Below are positions 8,213 through 15,249 of a stretch of DNA of 37,365 nucleotides, one piece after another. Both the position numbers and the translations under genes were made by a program. The notes beneath the pieces are model-generated. The model ran no database searches. It saw only the letters and a list, made by a program, of their open reading frames with translations, and was not told where the DNA came from. Each line of letters starts with the position of its first letter. Within the stretch, counting starts at the first letter, position 1. This DNA is from an uncultured Clostridia bacterium (GTDB lineage Bacteria; Bacillota; Clostridia; Oscillospirales; Acutalibacteraceae). Location: NCBI GenBank assembly GCA_904420155.1, contig CAJFUH010000114.1, forward strand, positions 1 to 37,365, given 5' to 3'.

Positions 8213-8266
8213 AAATAAAATTCTTTCTTTTATTTCCCTAAAATCTATCTAAAGAACGGTGATCCC

Positions 8267-8662
8267 ATGAAAATAAAAGAATCCGCCGAAAATTATTTGG
8301 AGACTATTTTAATTTTGCACAACAAAAAAGGTTCTGTCCGATCTATTGATATCGCCACAGAATTGGAGTTTTCCAAACCCAGTGTCAGTGTAGCAATGAA
8401 AAATCTTCGGGAAAACGGATATATTGAAGTAAGTCCGGAAGGTTATATTACCTTACTAGAAAAAGGACGAGAAATCGCGGAAAAAATTTATGAGCGCCAC
8501 ACGCTCCTTTCTGAATGGCTGACCGCCTTAGGGGTGGATCCAAAAGTTGCAGTGGAGGACGCCTGCCGTATGGAACATGTCATCAGCTCAGAAAGTTTTG
8601 CCGCTATTAAGCGCCATGTCCAAGACAAAACAGACGACGATTTCTCTATATCAAATAAATAA
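8267..8662 (+). CDS. DtxR/MntR-type metal-dependent transcriptional regulator (copy 1)
   Basis: A 131-aa repressor of the short DtxR/MntR type, with a winged helix (residues 1-65) and a dimerisation/metal domain, but no SH3-like C-terminus. The conserved metal ligands Glu12, His78, Cys100, Glu103 and His104 (in DACRMEH) are present. The position matching Asp8 of Bacillus MntR is Asn9, unlike the paralogue at 9875, which has Asp9. The two copies are about 64% identical over the first 115 residues by my hand alignment. The C-terminal tail (KTDDDFSISNK) is short and diverges. It is divergent from the HMA-like gene and convergent with gpmA. The metal is unknown; Mn or Fe is likely from the family. 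Confidence 0.88.
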   Translation: MKIKESAENYLETILILHNKKGSVRSIDIATELEFSKPSVSVAMKNLRENGYIEVSPEGYITLLEKGREIAEKIYERHTLLSEWLTALGVDPKVAVEDACRMEHVISSESFAAIKRHVQDKTDDDFSISNK

Positions 8663-8671
8663 AAAGATATC

Positions 8672-8703
8672 GCTCCTCCTGCCGAAAAGCGGGAGGAGCT
8701 TTG
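8672..8703 (+). terminator. Terminator of the first DtxR-type gene
   Basis: An 11-bp stem GCTCCTCCTGC / GCGGGAGGAGC (one G-T pair) with loop CGAAAA is followed by TTTG. It starts 10 bp after the stop codon. Confidence 0.75.
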
Positions 8704-8982
8704 TTCTAATCGGCTTTTTAAACAAAGATAGATATGACGTTGCATAGCGCCCAAATCAAAGAAGGCAGCTTGCAGGTAAAAAATTCCATGCGCAATATGT
8801 CAACAAAACACTGACAAAGAATGCGGAAATCATTTGTACCGCACTATATTACCGTGGCGGTAGTATCGGTATTGTGTATCGCACTGGATCGTGGGACATT
8901 TGCCAGAATGAGTGAGGTCAAACAATTCCTTGGCAGAGCTATCTGCACCCCCAACACCGCCAAAGCTCCCCATCGTTTGGTT
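8704..8982. other. 279-bp intergenic region with no clear gene
   Basis: This lies between the DtxR terminator and the 3' end of gpmA. Short open stretches exist on both strands, but none has a ribosome-binding site or a recognisable product. The base composition resembles coding DNA, so a decayed gene remnant is possible. I see no terminator for gpmA here. Confidence 0.4.
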
Positions 8983-9747
8983 TTACTTTGCGGCGCCATC
9001 CGCCGTATGGATTTTTCCTTGATTGGCTACTTTCTGCATTTTTTGAGCAATGACATCCGGGGTCCCCAGATAGGATCTATGGAGTACCGAGAAATCTTCC
9101 CCGAACTCGTAAACAAGAGGTATCCCTGTCGGGAGATTGACCTTCATGATCTCCTCTTTTGTCAAATGTTCAAAATACATCACCAAAGCTCTCAAAGAAT
9201 TCCCATGGGCAGCAATTAAAATACGCTTCCCATTTTTCATCTCCGGGCGGATTACTTCTTCAAAATATGGAACCGTGCGCGCTATGGTTTCTTTTAGGCT
9301 TTCTGTTAAAGGAAGCTGTGTTTTTTCTACCTCCCGATAGGCTTCCTGCAAAGCGGGATTTCTGGAATCCTCCGGGGTGAGGGCCGGAGGTTGTACGTCA
9401 AAAGAACGCCGCCAAATACGGACCTGTTCTTCCCCGTACTTTTCCGCAGTCTCTCCTTTGTTCAACCCTTGCAGAGCTCCATAATGCCGTTCATTGAGTT
9501 TCCATGTTTTAACGACTGGCAGCCATTCCCGATCCATTTGTTTCAAAATATAATTTAACGTATGAATAGCCCTTTTGAGATAAGAAGTATAACAAAGATC
9601 AAAATCAAATCCTTCCGTTTTTAAAACCCGTCCGGCTTCTTCTGCCTCTCTCACGCCGGCAGCGGATAAATCCACATCGGTCCACCCGGTAAACCGATTC
9701 TCTAAATTCCATTCACTTTCTCCATGGCGCACCAATACAAGTTTCAC
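8983..9747 (-). CDS. gpmA: 2,3-bisphosphoglycerate-dependent phosphoglycerate mutase
   Basis: A 254-aa glycolytic enzyme that interconverts 3- and 2-phosphoglycerate by a phosphohistidine mechanism. The N-terminal [10 protein letters not shown] carries the catalytic His, followed by [24 protein letters not shown] (substrate-binding and catalytic Glu) and [10 protein letters not shown] with the second His. The length is typical for GpmA. It starts at GTG 9747 after AAGGGGAAT. Unlike the GpmI type, this form needs no metal, which matters because DtxR/MntR-type genes flank it on both sides. It lies 127 bp downstream of the second one in the same direction, and a palindrome like that repressor's own operator lies in the gap at 9816-9833. 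Confidence 0.95.
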   Translation of the reverse strand: MKLVLVRHGESEWNLENRFTGWTDVDLSAAGVREAEEAGRVLKTEGFDFDLCYTSYLKRAIHTLNYILKQMDREWLPVVKTWKLNERHYGALQGLNKGETAEKYGEEQVRIWRRSFDVQPPALTPEDSRNPALQEAYREVEKTQLPLTESLKETIARTVPYFEEVIRPEMKNGKRILIAAHGNSLRALVMYFEHLTKEEIMKVNLPTGIPLVYEFGEDFSVLHRSYLGTPDVIAQKMQKVANQGKIHTADGAAK

Positions 9748-9815
9748 GATTGGGATTCCCCTTTCTAAAATTTCTATTTTGCCGTTTATAAAAGATGATT
9801 GATATTACCACAGGC

Positions 9816-9833
9816 GATTAGAATACACTAACC
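9816..9833 (-). promoter_or_regulatory. Putative DtxR-type operator upstream of gpmA
   Basis: The minus strand reads GGTTAG-TGTATT-CTAATC, which matches the perfect GGTTAG-N6-CTAACC palindrome at the neighbouring DtxR-type promoter in 11 of 12 half-site bases with the same 6-bp spacer. It lies about 70 bp before the gpmA start. I could not assign a clear promoter around it. Confidence 0.5.
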
Positions 9834-9874
9834 ATTAGTCGCTATGCTCCACTTCCTGTATGTTTAGAAAACTA

Positions 9875-10261
9875 TCAGCCTTTCTTTTCCAAAAACCCTT
9901 GCTGTTTCAGATAATTCTTAAAAGCTGCAAAGCTTTCCGGGCTGATGGCGTGTTCCAGGCGGCAGGCGTCCTGTACAGCCGTTTTATGTTCTACCCCAAG
10001 CGATTCTAATACCTGGGAAAACAATAAATGCCTCTCATAAATGGTTTCCGCAATTTGTTTTCCCTCTTCCGTTAACGAAATTTCATATTCTTCATCCATA
10101 GAAATATATCCGCCTTCCCGTAAATTCCGCATGGCAACACAGACACTGGCCTTGGATACCCCCATTTCCGCGGCTATATCAATGGACCGGACGGTATTTT
10201 TTCTATTTTTTAAAATTAAAATCGTCTCTAAGTAATCTTCTCCGGATTCCTTTACCTTCAC
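9875..10261 (-). CDS. DtxR/MntR-type metal-dependent transcriptional regulator (copy 2)
   Basis: A 128-aa paralogue of the gene at 8267. It has a winged helix with VRSIDIAAEMGVSKASVCVAMRNLR as the recognition region, and likely metal ligands Asp9, Glu12, His78, Cys100, Glu103 and His104. It starts at GTG 10261 with GGGAG upstream. The promoter (10332-10360) is overlapped by a perfect palindrome, which points to self-repression. It lies upstream of gpmA in the same orientation and could be co-transcribed with it. The specific metal (Mn or Fe) cannot be read from the sequence; the Asp9/Glu12 pair resembles MntR, while Cys100 resembles DtxR/IdeR. Confidence 0.88.
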   Translation of the reverse strand: MKVKESGEDYLETILILKNRKNTVRSIDIAAEMGVSKASVCVAMRNLREGGYISMDEEYEISLTEEGKQIAETIYERHLLFSQVLESLGVEHKTAVQDACRLEHAISPESFAAFKNYLKQQGFLEKKG

Positions 10262-10324
10262 ATTTCATCCACTCCCTTCTCTTTTCGGAAAGCTATTCAG
10301 ATAGAATTGGCAAAATGATTATTT

Positions 10325-10342
10325 GGTTAGTATTATCTAACC
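10325..10342 (-). promoter_or_regulatory. Perfect palindromic operator over the DtxR copy 2 promoter
   Basis: The + strand reads GGTTAG-TATTAT-CTAACC, a perfect inverted repeat with 6-bp half-sites. It covers the -10 GATAAT (10332-10337) of a minus-strand promoter whose -35 TTGTTA is at 10355-10360 (17-bp spacer). The half-sites resemble those of DtxR/IdeR boxes, but the spacer is longer. Confidence 0.7.
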
Positions 10343-10360
10343 TACGAATAGCAATAACAA
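10332..10360 (-). promoter_or_regulatory. Promoter of DtxR copy 2
   Basis: -35 TTGTTA at 10355-10360 and -10 GATAAT at 10332-10337 on the minus strand, with a spacer of 17 bp. The position suits transcription of the repressor gene starting at 10261. Confidence 0.7.
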
Positions 10361-10383
10361 AACATTTTTCCTTTTACTCAATC

Positions 10384-10401
10384 AGTTATACTTACCTAAC
10401 C
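10384..10401 (-). promoter_or_regulatory. Possible second operator upstream of DtxR copy 2
   Basis: The + strand reads AGTTAT-ACTTAC-CTAACC, 10 of 12 matches to the palindrome at 10325, with the same spacer length, roughly 60 bp upstream of the presumed transcription start. It is weaker evidence than the perfect site. Confidence 0.35.
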
Positions 10402-10553
10402 GCATAATACTATATTCATTTTTCTTTGTCAAGTATCCAGCTCTCAAAGATAAAAACAATGTTACTTTTCTATAGACGCTGCTCTCTGCCTTGCTCAAAA
10501 CCTTTTACATATTGGCTCTCCCCTCTTGGCACAATAGAAGGGAGGTGATTGGT

Positions 10554-10778
10554 TTGAGCTACCCAAATTTAAAATCTTTAATTCAACGCAGCAGTAGCAG
10601 TAGGACTTACTTTCTTTCTCTCCCTGTAAAAACACAAATCCTTCTTCACGAACAGGCTTCTGCCATTCATTCTGCCGATGATCTGCACAGGGCAGTTCAA
10701 AACATATCTGTTCAAGCGCGCCAATTACAAAATAGCAACCATTATAATTTTGGGTTTTCAAAAAGAAAGCCCAAATAA
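10554..10778 (+). CDS. Small conserved-looking hypothetical protein (74 aa)
   Basis: A TTG-initiated frame with the strong ribosome-binding site GGGAGGTGA 6 bp upstream encodes 74 aa. The protein is soluble and has no signal peptide. It contains SRTYFLSLPVKTQILLHEQ followed by a helical stretch with HSADDLHRAVQN. The pattern YFLSLPV followed by HEQ and a second helix resembles small proteins I have seen across Clostridia, but I cannot name a family or function. Two frames on the opposite strand are less convincing because they lack ribosome-binding sites. It is probably monocistronic, between the DtxR-type gene and the DUF2804 gene. Confidence 0.6.
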   Translation: MSYPNLKSLIQRSSSSRTYFLSLPVKTQILLHEQASAIHSADDLHRAVQNISVQARQLQNSNHYNFGFSKRKPK

Positions 10779-10868
10779 CTTTTTAATAGAATAATCAAAA
10801 AAGATTTATTCCTTTCCTTAAAATAATTCTTCTCTATTTGACTATAAATTGTGTGTTATCTCGAATTC

Positions 10869-10897
10869 TTGCAAAAAACAGCTTTTTTGCTTATAAT
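10869..10897 (+). promoter_or_regulatory. Promoter of the DUF2804 gene
   Basis: -35 TTGCAA (10869-10874) and -10 TATAAT (10892-10897) with a 17-bp spacer, 84 bp upstream of GTG 10981. Confidence 0.7.
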
Positions 10898-10980
10898 ACA
10901 AATAGCAATGGGCGAAGGAGCATTACTTTTGGCCTGATCCACAGCCCATTCGTATCAAGATCTGGAAAGAAGGGATTCCA

Positions 10981-11991
10981 GTGTCTTTGGAGATTTCAAA
11001 ACCACAAAAGCTGTTGGATGAAAACGGAAAATTAACCTCTTGTGGCTGGAGCGGGGAGCCTTTGCTCCAGTATGACCGGGACAATATCAAAGTTTCCAGA
11101 TTGCGTATCCAGGAATGGGAGAGCTATCTCTTGGTAAATGATTCCTGTGCCCTGCGGTTGACCATAGCAGATTATGGGACGATGGGCTTAGTCAGCGCAA
11201 CCCTTTTAGATTTCCAACGAGATTTTTATCATACGGAGACTGTCAAACAAAGAATGTCTTTAGGGAGAATGGGGCTCCCTTTTTCCTCTATCCACGGGGA
11301 CGCCACTTACACCAAAAAGAGGATTGGCATGAATTTTTCCAAAGCGGCTCGCAAACGCTATTTAAAGTGCGATCTCATCAACTTTGTCAACGGCAAAAAT
11401 CTCTATGTTCAGCTAGAACTAGAGGAAAAAGACCGTGATACCCTGGTGTGCGCCCTTCCTTTTTCCTGCGACCCTCATTGCTTTCATTATAGCCAGAAAA
11501 CGATCTATTCCCATATACAGGGAACCGTCCGATGTGGAGGAGAGGAATATTCTTTCCAAAACAATGCTTTTGGCTTATTGGATTGGGGACGTTGCGTTTG
11601 GCCCCGATCTACCTCTTGGAACGCTGCTTGTTGTCAAGGAACAATAGAGGGAAAATCTTTTTCTTTTTATATCAGCGACGGGCCCAGCGATTATAACCAA
11701 GTCAGTGAAAGCGCTTATTTTCTGGACGGAAAACTTTATAAGATAGAGGGAATCCATTTTTCCCCTCAACAGAACCTTTCTCTATGGACTATCCATTCCG
11801 AAGATCGCCGAATCATGATGACGTTTGAGCCGGCTTTTCCTTACATCAAAGAGCTTCGGTTTGGATTGGGAAGACATGACAGCCGGTTAATCTTTGGAAT
11901 CTTTTCTGGCCGGATTTGTACGGAATATAAAACGGTATCCTTTGGCCCAATCGCTGGATTTCTAGAAAACATACATCATCAAATGTGGTAA
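10981..11991 (+). CDS. DUF2804 domain-containing protein
   Basis: A 336-aa protein beginning with GTG after AGAAGGGA. It fits the DUF2804 family: an early region with GWSGEPLLQYD, a beta-rich body, and the diagnostic FGLLDWGRCVWPRSTSWNAA region around residues 198-217, with further aromatic motifs downstream. No signal peptide or membrane helix is apparent, so it is probably cytosolic. The function of the family is unknown; structural relation to lipocalin/AttH-like proteins has been suggested in databases, which I cannot check here. The next gene begins 18 bp after the stop and is probably co-transcribed. Confidence 0.85.
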   Translation: MSLEISKPQKLLDENGKLTSCGWSGEPLLQYDRDNIKVSRLRIQEWESYLLVNDSCALRLTIADYGTMGLVSATLLDFQRDFYHTETVKQRMSLGRMGLPFSSIHGDATYTKKRIGMNFSKAARKRYLKCDLINFVNGKNLYVQLELEEKDRDTLVCALPFSCDPHCFHYSQKTIYSHIQGTVRCGGEEYSFQNNAFGLLDWGRCVWPRSTSWNAACCQGTIEGKSFSFYISDGPSDYNQVSESAYFLDGKLYKIEGIHFSPQQNLSLWTIHSEDRRIMMTFEPAFPYIKELRFGLGRHDSRLIFGIFSGRICTEYKTVSFGPIAGFLENIHHQMW

Positions 11992-12009
11992 TATGAGGAG
12001 TAGACAACC

Positions 12010-12888
12010 ATGATTTGTAAAAATTGCGGCAATTTTATCCCGGATTCTTCCCAATTATGCCCCATATGCGGTACAAAAAGCCCCTGTGTATACGGTGTGA
12101 GGAATCCTTATGCTTCGCCCACATCCTCCACGGGTTCTCAACCGTTTCCTCCTCTCCCTCAGCAACAGTATCCCCCTTCCGTCTCCCCTGCCTCCACTCC
12201 TCCCTATGGGGGACAGCCGGTGGCTCCTCCTTATGCCGCCAATCTGCAAGCGCCGTATCCTAATGTATATGATCCGGTGCCGACGACGCCTACGCACCAT
12301 ACACGGACGATTGTTTTGGCGATCGTTCTTCCTGTCATAGCGCTTCTTTTGCTTGGAAGTGTGTTATTTTCTTCTTTTTTTCGTTCGTTCCCTACCGGAA
12401 CCATAGACTCCTTTGACAAGGGAACGGAATATAACCCCTACATAACCGGCGAAACGGTGGTCGCTACTGGAAACCACTACGATTCCAAACTGGAAAATTG
12501 CGTCTGTACTTCTGAGATTGTGCTGCGGGAATTTGTCACTGGACGCATGGCAGGACAGTATATGGAAAGCTTGGGCGCGGACCTCTCCTTACTGGATGCC
12601 GGGGAAGAATACGCAGTAGCCAGATTCCAAGTAAAGCTACTGAGCAATAACACGCCGAACAGAGTTTATTTCGGCAGTTCTGATTTTTTCTTTTATGACA
12701 ACTATTCTCAGGAATTTATGGATTTCTATTCCTATGATTTCGAGATTAACCCGGAAAGCACCAAGTTGGCTATAGGGGAAACCGGCGAAGTGGTTCTATT
12801 TGCTGTTGTTCCTAAAAACGCGGATTTGCAGATATTATATTACACGGAGAATTCTTATATCTGTTTTGCTCCAGAAGGGATTGTTTAA
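12010..12888 (+). CDS. Zinc-ribbon, proline-rich, single-pass membrane protein with extracellular domain
   Basis: A 292-aa protein with a zinc ribbon at the N-terminus (Cys3, Cys6, Cys17, Cys20), a Pro/Gln/Tyr-rich linker (about 35-95), one membrane helix (101-121) and an extracellular domain of about 165 residues. The outer domain resembles DUF4352-type beta-sandwich domains in layout, including VARFQVKLLSNNTPN and NPESTKLAIGETGEVVLFAVV. An inward zinc ribbon with an outward sandwich domain is a common architecture in Clostridia, with no established function. It follows the DUF2804 gene by 18 bp and has GAGGAG upstream of its ATG. Confidence 0.75.
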   Translation: MICKNCGNFIPDSSQLCPICGTKSPCVYGVRNPYASPTSSTGSQPFPPLPQQQYPPSVSPASTPPYGGQPVAPPYAANLQAPYPNVYDPVPTTPTHHTRTIVLAIVLPVIALLLLGSVLFSSFFRSFPTGTIDSFDKGTEYNPYITGETVVATGNHYDSKLENCVCTSEIVLREFVTGRMAGQYMESLGADLSLLDAGEEYAVARFQVKLLSNNTPNRVYFGSSDFFFYDNYSQEFMDFYSYDFEINPESTKLAIGETGEVVLFAVVPKNADLQILYYTENSYICFAPEGIV

Positions 12889-12945
12889 CCGGCGATGGCA
12901 GAAAAATATAAAATCAGCGTTTGTACCCAAGGGTGTTATTATCCC

Positions 12946-12988
12946 ATGCGGCGTCAAGGGGGCTCCCTATGCGCCGTATTTCTTTTTT
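12946..12988 (+). terminator. Terminator after the zinc-ribbon protein gene
   Basis: A 9-bp stem, ATGCGGCGT with GCGCCGTAT (two wobble pairs), enclosing an inner GGG/CCC hairpin, is followed by TTCTTTTTT. Confidence 0.55.
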
Positions 12989-13055
12989 CATAGATGATCT
13001 CATCCTTTGCCTAAAAACTGTCATATCTATGTGATAATTACCAGGAGGTATTTTT

Positions 13056-14126
13056 TTGAAAAAGCGAGTATTGTTAGGAATGAGCGGCGGCGTGGACAGC
13101 TCCGTCGCCGCTTTGCTATTGTTAAAACAAGGTTATGAAGTGACTGGTGTCACCATGAAGCTTCGACCTGACGCCTATATGACAGAGAGCCTTTCCGGGG
13201 GATGCTGTTCCCTAGATGATATCAGCGACGCCCGCCGGGTGTGTTATAAACTGGGGATTGAGCATCTTGTCCTCAATTTTACCGACCTTTTTTCTGAAAA
13301 GGTGATCGACTACTTTGTAAAGGAATACCAGGCCGGACGCACTCCCAATCCCTGTATCGCCTGTAACACCCATCTAAAATTCGACGCCTTATTGCGCCGG
13401 GCCCTGCTGCTGGAATACGATTACGTGGCCACCGGACATTATGCGATTATCCGTCAAGACGAAAAAAGCAAGCGTTGGTTGCTACAAAAAGCCCCTTGCG
13501 CCAAAGATCAGAGCTATGTCCTGTATGGACTGACGCAGCATCAGCTTTCCCATACGCTGATGCCTTTGGGGGGAATGGAAAAGGCAGAGGCTCGCCGCCT
13601 CGCAGAAGAATACGGCCTTCCCGTGGCCGCAAAACCGGACAGCCAAGAGATCTGTTTTGTAGAAAACAAAGATTACGCTGGATTTATCGAACGATATACC
13701 GGACAGAAATTTCCAAAGGGGAATTTTGTGGATCAAGAGGGACATGTTTTGGGAACCCATCAAGGGATTGCCCGGTATACCATTGGGCAGCGTAAGGGGC
13801 TTGGCGTCACGTTTGGGAAACCCATGTACGTCACCCGCATTAACCCGCAGGATCAGACGATAGTCTTAGGGGAAGAAGGCAGCCAATACTCCTCTACCCT
13901 GACCGCCGATCAATTGAATTTTATTCCGTTCGATACGCTGTCCCAGCCTATCCAGGTCACCGCCAAAGTACGTTACCAGGCATCCCCCGCTCCTGCAAAG
14001 GTTTCCCCTTTGGAGGACGGAAAAGTACGGGTAGAATTTCAAGAACCCCAGCGTTCTGTCACTCCCGGACAAGCTGTCGTTTTTTACGATGGAGATCTTG
14101 TTGTAGGAGGAGGAACAATTTTATAA
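13056..14126 (+). CDS. mnmA: tRNA-specific 2-thiouridylase
   Basis: A 356-aa enzyme that makes 2-thiouridine at U34 of the tRNAs for Lys, Glu and Gln, taking sulfur as persulfide from a desulfurase relay and activating the tRNA with ATP. The PP-loop GMSGGVDSS is at 8-16. Catalytic Cys100 lies in NPCIACN and Cys200 in SQEICFVENKDY, matching the E. coli Cys102/Cys199 pair. The C-terminal domain has YTIGQRKGLGV and the barrel motif. It starts at TTG 13056 with AGGAGGT 6 bp upstream. It is monocistronic, with terminators on both sides; no iscS-like gene is adjacent here. Confidence 0.95.
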   Translation: MKKRVLLGMSGGVDSSVAALLLLKQGYEVTGVTMKLRPDAYMTESLSGGCCSLDDISDARRVCYKLGIEHLVLNFTDLFSEKVIDYFVKEYQAGRTPNPCIACNTHLKFDALLRRALLLEYDYVATGHYAIIRQDEKSKRWLLQKAPCAKDQSYVLYGLTQHQLSHTLMPLGGMEKAEARRLAEEYGLPVAAKPDSQEICFVENKDYAGFIERYTGQKFPKGNFVDQEGHVLGTHQGIARYTIGQRKGLGVTFGKPMYVTRINPQDQTIVLGEEGSQYSSTLTADQLNFIPFDTLSQPIQVTAKVRYQASPAPAKVSPLEDGKVRVEFQEPQRSVTPGQAVVFYDGDLVVGGGTIL

Positions 14127-14201
14127 AAGCGTTCTCCATTTGATTCAAGAGGACATAAGGGATTGATGGGAGATAACCCGATAACGATAAACAACAAACT
14201 A

Positions 14202-14245
14202 GAACGTATCCTTGTAAATAAAATTCAAGGATGCGTTCTTTTTAT
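14202..14245 (+). terminator. Terminator of mnmA
   Basis: Stem GAACGTATCCTTG / CAAGGATGCGTTC (13 bp, one G-T pair) with an 11-nt loop, followed by TTTTTAT. Confidence 0.85.
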
Positions 14246-14367
14246 AAGTGGCCATTCGGGCAACATCAACTTTATATTGTGTATTTGACTAACAGATAGG
14301 ATTTATATTTGTAAATTTTATTGAGAAAATAAAATGGAAAAATTTCTCATTCCATGGTAAAATATTC

Positions 14368-14396
14368 TTGACAAAAGAAAAAAGGCGTGATATGAT
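14368..14396 (+). promoter_or_regulatory. Promoter of rubrerythrin
   Basis: -35 TTGACA (14368-14373) and -10 TATGAT (14391-14396) with a 17-bp spacer, 71 bp upstream of the ATG. Confidence 0.85.
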
Positions 14397-14410
14397 AACA
14401 ATAATAAAAA

Positions 14411-14425
14411 TAATAATTATTATTA
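14411..14425 (+). promoter_or_regulatory. PerR-like operator at the rubrerythrin promoter
   Basis: TAATAAT-T-ATTATTA matches the B. subtilis PerR box (TTATAAT-N-ATTATAA) at 12 of 14 defined bases. It lies just downstream of the -10, at about +8 to +22, a position suited to repression. No perR gene is visible in the window. Confidence 0.6.
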
Positions 14426-14466
14426 TTTTTAGAGTGCTGAATAAAAAAGTAAAGGAGTCGTGAATC

Positions 14467-15000
14467 ATGGAATTAAAAGGATCTAAAACAGAAGCCAATT
14501 TGTTAACTGCATTTGCCGGCGAATCCCAGGCGAGAAATAAGTATACCTTTTTTGCTTCCAAAGCCAAAAAGGAAGGTTATGTCCAGATCGCCAATCTGTT
14601 TGAAGAAACCGCCAACAATGAAAAAGAGCATGCCAAAATTTGGTTTAAGCTGTTGGAAGGCATTGGAACCACTGCGGAAAACCTGAAAGCTGCCGCCGAG
14701 GGCGAAAATTATGAATGGACGGATATGTATGCCACCTTTGCCAAGGAAGCGAAGGAAGAAGGGTTCGATAAAATCGCCTTTCTGTTTGAAAGCGTCGCCA
14801 AAATTGAAAAAGAACATGAGGAACGGTATCGCGCATTGCTGAAGAATGTGGAAGACGGCACGGTATTCCAAAAAGGTGAAATTGTGATTTGGCAATGTTC
14901 CAATTGCGGTCACATCCATGTGGGACTAAAGGCGCCGGAGGTATGCCCGGTTTGCGCCCATCCGCAGGCATATTTCCAGCTGGTATCTAAGAATTATTAA
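14467..15000 (+). CDS. rbr: Rubrerythrin
   Basis: A 177-aa non-heme diiron peroxidase used by anaerobes to reduce hydrogen peroxide with electrons from rubredoxin or NADH-linked donors. The ferritin-like four-helix part has the iron ligand Glu in [12 protein letters not shown], the pair around NNEKEH, and a second ligand set in the region from [16 protein letters not shown]. The C-terminal rubredoxin-like domain has CSNCGH and CPVCAHPQ. The length is usual for the family. AAAGGAG precedes the ATG. It is expected to be cytosolic and induced by peroxide through the PerR-like box upstream. It is monocistronic. Confidence 0.97.
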   Translation: MELKGSKTEANLLTAFAGESQARNKYTFFASKAKKEGYVQIANLFEETANNEKEHAKIWFKLLEGIGTTAENLKAAAEGENYEWTDMYATFAKEAKEEGFDKIAFLFESVAKIEKEHEERYRALLKNVEDGTVFQKGEIVIWQCSNCGHIHVGLKAPEVCPVCAHPQAYFQLVSKNY

Positions 15001-15014
15001 AAGCATGTTTCTTC

Positions 15015-15050
15015 AATCCCTGCCGGTATTGCTGTCGGCAGGGATTTCTT
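15015..15050 (+). terminator. Terminator of rubrerythrin
   Basis: An 11-bp perfect stem AATCCCTGCCG / CGGCAGGGATT (15015-15025 and 15036-15046) with a 10-nt loop. The tail TCTT is short. Confidence 0.65.
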
Positions 15051-15182
15051 ATTTAAAAACAATAGGGTTTCGTGTGAAAACAGCGGGGACTTTTTTTATC
15101 CAAAGGGAAAAATACCAAAAAACTTAGGAACCATGTTTTGTTTTTTCTGTAAAGAAAAAAGACTTTCTTCCTGGAGAAGATA

Positions 15183-15227
15183 TGGTATAATAAAGGGAAT
15201 CATATTGAGAGGAGGTCGTGAACCTCC
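15183..15227 (+). promoter_or_regulatory. Extended -10 promoter and leader hairpin of the sulfite reductase gene
   Basis: TGGTATAAT at 15183-15191 is an extended -10 with only a poor -35. The leader then carries GGAGGT-CGTGA-ACCTCC (15211-15227), a short perfect hairpin that sequesters a Shine-Dalgarno-like GGAGG. The actual ribosome-binding site of the gene is the ATAGGAG that follows. Confidence 0.5.
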
Positions 15228-15249
15228 GGATAAAGAATAGGAGCATATT

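Noticed and set aside
8821-9219. A 132-codon plus-strand frame across the gpmA 3' end
   Set aside because: The second half is the complement of gpmA and there is no ribosome-binding site or recognisable product. The first 150 bp may be a decayed remnant, but I cannot tell of what.
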